Shown one piece after another: positions 1 to 4,731 of a stretch of 5,559 nt of DNA. Position 1 is the stretch's first letter; every line of letters starts with the position of its first letter. The notes under the pieces are model-generated. The model saw only the letters and a program-made list of their open reading frames with translations, made no database searches and was not told the origin of the DNA. The position numbers were made by a program, and so were the translations under genes. This DNA is from Halobacteria archaeon (GTDB lineage Archaea; Halobacteriota; Methanoliparia; Methanoliparales; Methanoliparaceae): the NCBI GenBank assembly GCA_013329575.1, contig DUJX01000036.1, positions 1 through 5,559 of the forward strand, read 5' to 3'.

Positions 1-452
1 GAAACTATGAACAGATGAAAAAAATGCAGATAGAGACGGATAACGGTATATCAGCAAAGAAGAGCACCGAACTTGCCTATAGAATAATGGACAAGTATAA
101 GAGAAAAATCCCGATAAATTTCTGCACGGCTGCTTTTAAAGATGGTATCCAGCTACGTAGACGGTTGATAAGAACTGCAAAAAATACTGCAAAAAGCTAC
201 GAATCTATCACAGAAGATGGTACCATCGTTAGAGGTGTAATAGAGGGAGATATCAAAGATATTGAAGATACGCTGGAGGGATTACCTTTTGAAGAGGTAG
301 ATGGTAAGATTTATATGAACGCATATCTTCTCAAAAGAGTAGCGTCTCTATTTGCAGATAAGAATGTTACTGCATACATCAGTGAGGTATATCCTACCTG
401 GGATGCTTTAGAGGTCGAAAGAGAGTATATTACAGGTTATATTGAAGAATAG
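1..452 (+). CDS. C-terminal part of probable radical SAM protein (COG2108-like), 5' end outside window
   Basis: The frame is open to the left edge of the window: codons from base 3 read N-Y-E-Q before the ATG at 15. I therefore read this as the last 149 residues of a longer protein, not a gene starting at 15. It ends at TAG (450-452). Visible landmarks are PINFCTAAFKDGIQLRRRL (bases about 111-167) and a tail with YPTWDALEVERE (about 390-425). From memory, both resemble the C-terminal region of archaeal COG2108 proteins, which are uncharacterised and related to pyruvate formate-lyase activating enzyme. The radical SAM CxxxCxxC cluster motif would lie upstream and is not visible, so the enzymatic assignment is inferred from the tail alone. 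The substrate is unknown. The serA start follows after 75 bases on the same strand, so read-through into serA is possible. An unrelated archaeal hypothetical protein remains an alternative. Confidence 0.6.
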   Translation, partial: NYEQMKKMQIETDNGISAKKSTELAYRIMDKYKRKIPINFCTAAFKDGIQLRRRLIRTAKNTAKSYESITEDGTIVRGVIEGDIKDIEDTLEGLPFEEVDGKIYMNAYLLKRVASLFADKNVTAYISEVYPTWDALEVEREYITGYIEE

Positions 453-464
453 ATGAAAAATAAA

Positions 465-497
465 AGATATTTTGACTAAATAAAGTATTATAAAACA
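465..497 (+). promoter_or_regulatory. possible serA promoter region (TATA-like elements)
   Basis: The 75-base gap before serA is AT-rich and holds two TATA-like stretches: GATATTTT near 467-474 and TTATAAAA at 488-495. Archaeal transcription usually starts about 25 bases downstream of the TATA centre. The first would give a leader of about 30 bases containing the AGGG at 515-518. The second would start right at the ribosome binding site. I cannot choose between them, and transcription from the upstream gene is also possible. Confidence 0.3.
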
Positions 498-527
498 TTA
501 AATTAAAAATATTTAGGGTTGTTTAAT

Positions 528-2117
528 ATGGATCCCAATTATCCAAACATCTTGGTGGCAGATAGCATATCCGAAGAGGGTATAGAAAGATTACAGAAAG
601 AGGCAAACGTTGATGCCTTGACAAAGATAACAAAAGAGGAATTATTAGAGATAATAGACCGATACGACGCATTAGTGGTAAGAAGCAGAACTAAGGTTAC
701 AAAAGACATAATCGATAGAGGAACACGGTTAAAAGCCATTGGAAGAGCCGGCGTTGGCGTGGATAATATTGATGTGGAGGCGGCTACCGACAAGGGTATA
801 ATAGTGATTAATGCACCGGAGGGTAATACCATCTCTGCAGCAGAACATACAATAGCGATGCTCTTAAGCATGGCAAGGAAGATACCGCATGCAAACTCGT
901 CTGTCAAGAACGGAGAATGGAAGAAGAATGATTTTACTGGTATTGAAGTAAGAGAGAAGATATTGGGGATAATCGGGTTTGGTAGAATAGGGTCATACGT
1001 TGCTAAGATGGCTCACGGTTTAGGAATGAATGTTATAGCATACGACCCATACGTCGTTCCTGCCAATGTTGAAAAGACCGGCGGAATAAAGGTTGATTTT
1101 GATACGATATTGAAAGATTCAGACTTTATAACGGTTCATGTCCCGCTTACCAAGAAAACAACAGGTTTGATCGGGGCGAATGAATTCAAAAAGATGAAAA
1201 AAGGTGTCCGTATAATCAACTGTGCACGAGGCGGGATAATAGATGAAACCGCTTTGTATAATGCGATAAAAGACGGTATAGTTGCAGGTGCTGCATTGGA
1301 TGTATTCGTAAATGAGCCACCTAAGGATAACCCTCTTTTGGGGCTTGATGAGGTCATCGTCACGCCGCATTTGGCTGCATCTACCATTGAAGCACAGAAG
1401 AATGTCGCTATCATCATAGCAAACCAGGTCTTAGCCGCGTTAAAAGACGAGCCTGTGATGAATGCTGTAAACATGCCGGCGATACCGAAGGATGCATTAA
1501 TAACGATCCGACCGTATATACCTCTCGCTGAAAAATTAGGCAAAATCGCATCACAGTTGGTAGAAGGAACTATTTTAAGGGTGAAGATGATCTACCGAGG
1601 AGATATAGCCGGGTATAATACAGAGTATATTACCAAGTCTGCATTGGTCGGTATATTGTCCAATATATTGAATGAACATATAAATCTCATAAACGCTCCG
1701 GTTATTGCAAGCAGAAGAGGAATAAATATTTCAGAGGAAAAAAGCAAAGATATTGAGGATTTAACCAGTTCTATCACGCTCGAAGTGGAGACCGAATCGA
1801 TGAAAAAAGTGCTTAGTGGCACTATTTTCGGAAAGAGCGAGGAGAGAATAATAGGCATAGACGGATTCAAGATAAACGTGATCCCGTCAAAATATATGTT
1901 GATATCCAATCATACCGACCGGCCGAGCATAGTAGGAAAAATAGGCAAGTTACTCGGTGATGAAGATATAAACATAGCCGCCATGGAACTCGGGAGGAAA
2001 AAGCCGAGAGGAGAAGCAATAATGGTTCTCAATGTGGACTCGCCTATACCCGACCGCATACTCGAAGAGATAAGGAAGATAGAGGGTATCCATGACGCCC
2101 TATTGGTCTCCATCTAA
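528..2117 (+). CDS. serA: D-3-phosphoglycerate dehydrogenase, long form with C-terminal ACT domain
   Basis: Oxidises 3-phosphoglycerate to 3-phosphohydroxypyruvate with NAD+, the first step of phosphorylated serine synthesis in the cytoplasm. The protein has 529 residues, normal for the long form. Domain order: split substrate-binding domain (about 1-100 and 290-320), Rossmann domain with GFGRIG (150-155) and an acidic D173 after the second strand that favours NAD over NADP, allosteric substrate-binding domain (about 325-450), and ACT domain (about 455-529). The catalytic set is visible: R234 in NCARGGIIDE, E263 in NEPP and H281 in PHLAAST. In the ACT loop the usual DRPG reads DRPS (S467). 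I chose ATG 528 over the in-frame TTG at 519 because AGGG at 515-518 lies 9 bases before the ATG but abuts the TTG. The ACT domain suggests serine feedback, as known in the family. It is convergent with the next gene. Confidence 0.97.
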   Translation: MDPNYPNILVADSISEEGIERLQKEANVDALTKITKEELLEIIDRYDALVVRSRTKVTKDIIDRGTRLKAIGRAGVGVDNIDVEAATDKGIIVINAPEGNTISAAEHTIAMLLSMARKIPHANSSVKNGEWKKNDFTGIEVREKILGIIGFGRIGSYVAKMAHGLGMNVIAYDPYVVPANVEKTGGIKVDFDTILKDSDFITVHVPLTKKTTGLIGANEFKKMKKGVRIINCARGGIIDETALYNAIKDGIVAGAALDVFVNEPPKDNPLLGLDEVIVTPHLAASTIEAQKNVAIIIANQVLAALKDEPVMNAVNMPAIPKDALITIRPYIPLAEKLGKIASQLVEGTILRVKMIYRGDIAGYNTEYITKSALVGILSNILNEHINLINAPVIASRRGINISEEKSKDIEDLTSSITLEVETESMKKVLSGTIFGKSEERIIGIDGFKINVIPSKYMLISNHTDRPSIVGKIGKLLGDEDINIAAMELGRKKPRGEAIMVLNVDSPIPDRILEEIRKIEGIHDALLVSI

Positions 2118-2159
2118 ACGTAAATGAGATAGAGACAGGATAGACGAAGAGGTTGTAGA

Positions 2160-2200
2160 GATACTAGATTAGATGATTAGATTCAGTATCATTATTTTTT
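2160..2200 (+). terminator. probable serA terminator (hairpin plus T-tract)
   Basis: GATACT (2160-2165) is the exact reverse complement of AGTATC (2185-2190). The stem is 6 bp with a 19-base loop that repeats TAGAT three times. ATTATTTTTT follows directly at 2191-2200. Position 43 bases after the serA stop and the T-tract fit transcription termination. The stem is short and weak, and archaeal termination may need only the T-tract. Confidence 0.5.
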
Positions 2201-2218
2201 ACATAATACCTCGTATAC

Positions 2219-2240
2219 ACTACCTTTAACTACCTTTAAC
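2219..2240. repeat. 10-bp tandem repeat (TACCTTTAAC x2)
   Basis: TACCTTTAAC occurs twice back to back at 2221-2230 and 2231-2240. The preceding AC (2219-2220) extends the periodicity to 2.2 copies. A degenerate continuation, TTATTTTTAAC, follows at 2241-2251. It lies between convergent genes, beyond both stop codons, so a promoter role is unlikely. It may be a simple slippage product or a protein-binding element. Confidence 0.6.
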
Positions 2241-2281
2241 TTATTTTTAACTTTTAGATCCTTGATCGTCTTTGACCGATA

Positions 2282-2316
2282 ATAAGTAGGATCGATATAA
2301 ATCATCCTTTACTTAT
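2282..2316 (-). terminator. imperfect inverted repeat in 3' region of the CBS regulator, possible terminator
   Basis: ATAAGTAGGAT (2282-2292) pairs with ATCC-TT-TACTTAT (2304-2316), giving 7 + 4 base pairs with a 2-base bulge and an 11-base loop. It lies 46 bases beyond the stop codon of the minus-strand regulator. No strong T-tract follows on the minus strand, so termination is only one reading. RNA stabilisation or processing is equally possible. Confidence 0.35.
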
Positions 2317-2361
2317 CTCTATTAAGCGGTATTCTCAAGATGTATTCTCTCTATTTTTTAT

Positions 2362-3270
2362 TTAATCGACAACTCCGCCGAGAAGATCCATTATATGGTC
2401 TGTAATCCTATCGATTATAGTAATCTTATTAATAATTCCAACTTTTCTATCGTTCTTTGTTACTAACGCGGCGATTGTGCTCGGATCTTCTTTTAAGGTC
2501 TTGGCAATAGATCTATATAAAGGATCATCCGAATTCACATTTATTGCCTTCTTAGATATAGATCCCACCCTATCGTCGGATTTACCATCCAAAATTGCCG
2601 CCAAAACCTCGTTTATTGTGACGATTCTAAGCTCCCCCTCTTCTAAGACAGATATGGCATACAATTTTTCATTCTTCATCTTTAATGCAACATCTTTTAT
2701 CATAACGTTACCCTCTACTACTACGAAATCGGTCATGAAATTTTTTGTCGGGTGTTTAGGCAACGTCTCTATATCTTCGGCATCGACTAGTATCTTGCTG
2801 CTGATGGTATCTTTTCCTTCTATAATTCCTTTGATGATAAGTTTGTTCACCGGGGTCGGTCCGACGATAATCCTATCTCCCATCTTAAACAAATCCATAT
2901 CGCCCAATATCTGTATCTCTGCTTTGCAGATGTTTGGATGTCTTATGGTTGTAAAAGATACCTCTTCTACGTTTGCATCTTGTATCAGTTTATCGTTTAC
3001 CCGTATTTTTATTATAGCCTCTTCGGGCAATAAATCTATACCCATTGCCTCGTATGCCTTTATTGTTGCTCTATATCCACCTTTTGGTCCAGGAACTCCA
3101 TCTACCAAACCTAATGCTTTCATTGTCTGCATCTGATTTCTAATTGTTCCAGGATTTCTTTTTATAAATGCAGCAATATCTTCTCCCCTAACTGCCTCGC
3201 CTTTCTCCCTGTACAAGGTTATCAAAGCCATCAAAGTCTCTCTTTGTATTGGTGTTAATTTCAAACTCAT
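2362..3270 (-). CDS. predicted transcriptional regulator, winged-helix plus two CBS domains (COG2524-like)
   Basis: A 302-residue cytoplasmic protein with no signal peptide or membrane segment. Residues 1-75 form a winged helix: LTPIQRETLMALI, then a recognition-helix region NPGTIRNQMQTMKALGLV and a GPKGGYRAT wing. A middle domain (about 83-170, with PVNKLIIKGIIEGKD and ILVDAEDIETLPK) follows, then tandem CBS domains (about 175-228 and 234-293). This order matches the archaeal family of predicted regulators with C-terminal CBS domains. CBS pairs in general bind adenine nucleotides or related ligands, but the ligand and target genes here are unknown. The start is well supported: ATG at 3268-3270 with AGGAGG on the minus strand (3280-3285) 9 bases upstream. 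It is co-oriented with the Nudix gene but 292 bases away and has its own TATA-like box, so it is probably a separate transcript. Autoregulation is plausible but unproven. It ends in TAA. Confidence 0.9.
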   Translation of the reverse strand: MSLKLTPIQRETLMALITLYREKGEAVRGEDIAAFIKRNPGTIRNQMQTMKALGLVDGVPGPKGGYRATIKAYEAMGIDLLPEEAIIKIRVNDKLIQDANVEEVSFTTIRHPNICKAEIQILGDMDLFKMGDRIIVGPTPVNKLIIKGIIEGKDTISSKILVDAEDIETLPKHPTKNFMTDFVVVEGNVMIKDVALKMKNEKLYAISVLEEGELRIVTINEVLAAILDGKSDDRVGSISKKAINVNSDDPLYRSIAKTLKEDPSTIAALVTKNDRKVGIINKITIIDRITDHIMDLLGGVVD

Positions 3271-3279
3271 TTAAATTTG

Positions 3280-3318
3280 CCTCCTTTTTAATTTTATTAA
3301 TTTTTGTTATTTTTATAG
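3280..3318 (-). promoter_or_regulatory. promoter and ribosome binding site of the CBS regulator
   Basis: Read on the minus strand, a TATA-like CTATAAAA lies at 3311-3318. A start about 25 bases downstream (near 3289) would give a leader of roughly 19 bases. A full AGGAGG (3280-3285) sits within that leader, 9 bases before the ATG. Spacing of all three elements fits a compact archaeal promoter. The surrounding DNA is so AT-rich that other TATA-like matches exist. Confidence 0.5.
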
Positions 3319-3362
3319 TATATTCTTTTACAATTTATATTTATTTATTATATAAAAATTAT

Positions 3363-3393
3363 CGTGTAATTCTATCTAATAAACAAAAACACG
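3363..3393. repeat. inverted repeat CGTGT/ACACG
   Basis: CGTGT at 3363-3367 is the reverse complement of ACACG at 3389-3393, separated by 21 bases and followed on the plus strand by a run of six T. It lies in the otherwise AT-only spacer upstream of the CBS regulator. Five base pairs is short, so chance is a real possibility. No plus-strand gene precedes it that would need a terminator. Confidence 0.3.
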
Positions 3394-3413
3394 AATTTTT
3401 TGTATAGATTTAT

Positions 3414-3426
3414 CACTTTCGAAGTG
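3414..3426. promoter_or_regulatory. 13-base palindrome CACTT-TCG-AAGTG, candidate operator
   Basis: A perfect 5-bp inverted repeat with a 3-base centre lies in a 291-base spacer that is otherwise nearly all A and T. It is 144 bases upstream of the CBS regulator's ATG and about 100 bases upstream of its likely TATA box. An operator or a small hairpin are both possible. That distance is long for a simple archaeal repressor site. Confidence 0.35.
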
Positions 3427-3526
3427 GGAACTACTATTTATATTTATTGATAATTTTAAATAAAATCTGTATATAATTAAAACATAAAATAATAAATTTT
3501 ATTGAAGAGAGATAGATCAAGAATAA

Positions 3527-3548
3527 ATTAATATGATGTTTTATTAAT
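3527..3548 (-). terminator. possible terminator of the Nudix gene
   Basis: ATTAATA (3527-3533) and TATTAAT (3542-3548) form a 7-bp all-AT stem with an 8-base loop, starting 14 bases beyond the Nudix stop on the minus strand. It is followed by a T-rich but not uniform tract. Low stability and the AT-rich setting make this weak evidence. Confidence 0.22.
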
Positions 3549-3562
3549 AACCGAAGAGATCA

Positions 3563-4012
3563 TCACTCGTCTCGATCGATTATTATTTTTTTGCTGTTTA
3601 AGAAATCTTCTGCAAGTCTCAAAACATCCCTCGATTCGGTATAAATTAATAATTTATACGCATCTTCATATGGTAACCATAGATATGCGCTATGCTCATT
3701 TGAAATTTTTATCTCATCCTGTCTTACCTTTGCGAGGAATAAAGTGACGGTTTTATCTATTATAATTTGATCATTTTTGACAAAACTATATTTTATATCT
3801 TCTTCAAAACCGTCTACTATCTCCAAATCAGTTATTCCTGTCTCTTCTCTAACTTCTCTAATAGCTGCATCTATTTTTTCCTCACCTTGCTCGATATGCC
3901 CTTTTGCAAAATCCCAATGGTTTTTTTTATGTTTGAGAAGAAGGTAAACTCTTTTATCGTTATCTTCTCTAAATAATATAAATCCTGCTGATCTCTCTTT
4001 ATTCGTATTCAA
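3563..4012 (-). CDS. Nudix hydrolase, probable asymmetric diadenosine tetraphosphate (Ap4A) hydrolase
   Basis: A 149-residue single-domain cytoplasmic protein. The Nudix box is complete: G38-x5-E44-x7-R52-E53-V54-x-E56-E57-x-G59-I60, with the metal-binding glutamates present. Flanking motifs resemble animal NUDT2-type Ap4A hydrolases: HWDFAKGHIEQGE before the box, the EIVDGFEEDIKYSF strand after it, and EHSAYLWLPYEDAYKLL near the C-terminus. The expected reaction splits Ap4A into ATP and AMP. Substrate range in this family is broad, and other dinucleoside polyphosphates or capped nucleotides are possible. The start is TTG (minus strand, 4010-4012). The only in-frame codons upstream before a stop at 4034-4036 are not ATG, GTG or TTG, and GGGG (4021-4024) lies 8 bases before it. 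It ends with two adjacent TGA codons. It is divergent from the small hypothetical gene and upstream of the CBS regulator on the same strand. Confidence 0.88.
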   Translation of the reverse strand: MNTNKERSAGFILFREDNDKRVYLLLKHKKNHWDFAKGHIEQGEEKIDAAIREVREETGITDLEIVDGFEEDIKYSFVKNDQIIIDKTVTLFLAKVRQDEIKISNEHSAYLWLPYEDAYKLLIYTESRDVLRLAEDFLNSKKIIIDRDE

Positions 4013-4080
4013 AAAGAACGCCCCTTTTATATGTTATATCAATCTTTGTCTTGATGAGTCTTACCAAAAATAACCGATTC

Positions 4081-4090
4081 GTACCGGTAC
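4081..4090. promoter_or_regulatory. perfect palindrome GTACCGGTAC in divergent spacer
   Basis: A perfect 10-bp palindrome, GC-rich for its surroundings, lies between the divergent Nudix gene (start 4012) and the small hypothetical gene (start 4213). It directly abuts the left arm of a long inverted repeat. Its location suits a shared operator, but no bound protein can be named. Confidence 0.4.
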
Positions 4091-4140
4091 AATTTAAAAA
4101 CTTGTAAAAATTTATTAATAATCAAAAAGTTTTTAATTTG
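4090..4140. repeat. 14-bp inverted repeat with 23-base loop
   Basis: The left arm CAATTTAAAAACTT (4090-4103) matches the reverse complement of the right arm AAGTTTTTAATTTG (4127-4140) at 13 of 14 positions, including a perfect inner 10 bp. It sits immediately upstream of the TATA-like element of the hypothetical gene. It could be an operator, a structured RNA arm or an AT-rich chance match. The C-G end pairs make it longer than I would expect by accident. Confidence 0.5.
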
Positions 4141-4150
4141 ATATAATAAA
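4140..4150 (+). promoter_or_regulatory. TATA-like element of the small hypothetical gene
   Basis: GATATAATAAA at 4140-4150 would place a transcription start near 4171, giving a leader of about 40 bases that contains AGGG at 4203-4206. It touches the right arm of the inverted repeat, so a protein bound there would hinder TBP binding. AT-richness makes the match uncertain. Confidence 0.35.
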
Positions 4151-4212
4151 AAGTTAGTTGCTACATAACGTAATAATAAATGTAATAAATATTGGTATAT
4201 AAAGGGATAACA

Positions 4213-4581
4213 ATGGTAAAAAATATACGTGATTCGATTAAAAAATTGGAGATAACGGCGATTTTTGAGCTTATCGGGCCGATTCTCTTTAAAAAAATGA
4301 ATAATATAACGCCACAAGATATCTCTACTGCCATCGATAATTGGGATGACCCATGGAATTATATTACTCCTGATATCGAAGAAAAATTAGTAGCGTTAAA
4401 AAGCAAGTATAACTTGTTGATTAAACGGTATATTAATACAATAACGCCTGAAATGCTTATGGATATCCTGCTTAAAGAGAAACCCGATATCGCCAAGGCT
4501 ATAATAAGCCATAAAGATGGTGATAAATGGTGGACGGACATAATCAATAATGGAAAGAAGAGAATGGTGGAAGACCTTTAA
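4213..4581 (+). CDS. hypothetical protein, small helical, unknown function
   Basis: I do not recognise this 122-residue protein. ATG 4213 is preferred over the in-frame TTG at 4192, because AGGG at 4203-4206 sits 6 bases before the ATG and downstream of the TTG. The protein is rich in lysine, isoleucine and acidic residues, with no signal peptide and no cysteine or histidine pattern suggesting a metal site. ITP occurs three times, each followed by a likely amphipathic helix: residues 32-34 (ITPQDISTAI), 51-53 (ITPDIEEKLV) and 77-79 (ITPEMLMDIL). This suggests repeated helix caps or a degenerate helical repeat. Two tryptophan clusters (DDPWNY near 45-50 and KWWTD near 105-109) may be core or interface residues. 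It is divergent from the Nudix gene and convergent with FEN1. Codon use looks like its neighbours, so it is probably a real native gene. Confidence 0.75.
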   Translation: MVKNIRDSIKKLEITAIFELIGPILFKKMNNITPQDISTAIDNWDDPWNYITPDIEEKLVALKSKYNLLIKRYINTITPEMLMDILLKEKPDIAKAIISHKDGDKWWTDIINNGKKRMVEDL

Positions 4582-4629
4582 AATAGAATTTAGTATAGTT
4601 TTTGTCCTCTTATTCGATGTCATAGGCTA

Positions 4630-4651
4630 TAACAACCGGTTTATCTTGTTA
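4630..4651. repeat. inverted repeat TAACAA/TTGTTA with AACCGGTT inside
   Basis: TAACAA (4630-4635) and TTGTTA (4646-4651) form a 6-bp stem with a 10-base loop. The overlapping octamer AACCGGTT (4634-4641) is itself a perfect palindrome. It lies between the convergent ends of the hypothetical gene and FEN1. A terminator role is possible, but no T-tract follows on either strand. The T5 at 4599-4603 precedes it. Confidence 0.3.
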
Positions 4652-4731
4652 ATTATGTGTAAGATGGTTCGGTCGATGATATGAGTCTAAGATATAACAA
4701 AGCATAAAGATAGATCTTAAACGATAGATGA

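Larger units (their letters stand above)
3271..3562. other. very AT-rich intergenic spacer without a recognisable gene
   Basis: This stretch separates the regulator start from the Nudix stop, both on the minus strand. Stop codons are frequent in all frames. I see no coding region and no tRNA. It contains the regulator promoter and two inverted repeats, listed separately. A TATA-like element on the plus strand (ATTTATATTT, about 3436-3445) has no reading frame downstream. I noticed it but cannot assign it a transcript. Confidence 0.6.

Noticed and set aside
519..527. TTG at 519 as the serA start
   Set aside because: It abuts the AGGG ribosome binding site with no spacing, whereas ATG 528 has a 9-base spacer and gives the usual N-terminus.
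539..1909. Several minus-strand open frames opposite serA (539-907, 1119-1370, 1136-1543, 1592-1909)
   Set aside because: All lie within the conserved serA coding region and show composition typical of antisense shadows.
2477..3136. 219-codon open frame on the plus strand, antisense to the CBS regulator
   Set aside because: It is a mirror of the strongly supported minus-strand gene; its product is a low-complexity Ser/Ile/Phe-rich sequence with no recognisable motif and no good ribosome binding site.
3560..3566. GTGATGA on the minus strand as a box C of a C/D guide RNA
   Set aside because: It is formed by the tandem TGA stop codons of the Nudix gene, and no matching D, C' and D' boxes follow at suitable spacing.
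4052..4057. TGATGA on the plus strand as a box C of a C/D guide RNA
   Set aside because: No CTGA box follows within the usual distance and there is no terminal stem.
4039..4317. 92-codon minus-strand open frame across the divergent spacer
   Set aside because: It overlaps the promoter dyads and the start of the plus-strand gene, and its Tyr/Phe/Leu-rich product reflects AT-rich DNA rather than a protein family.
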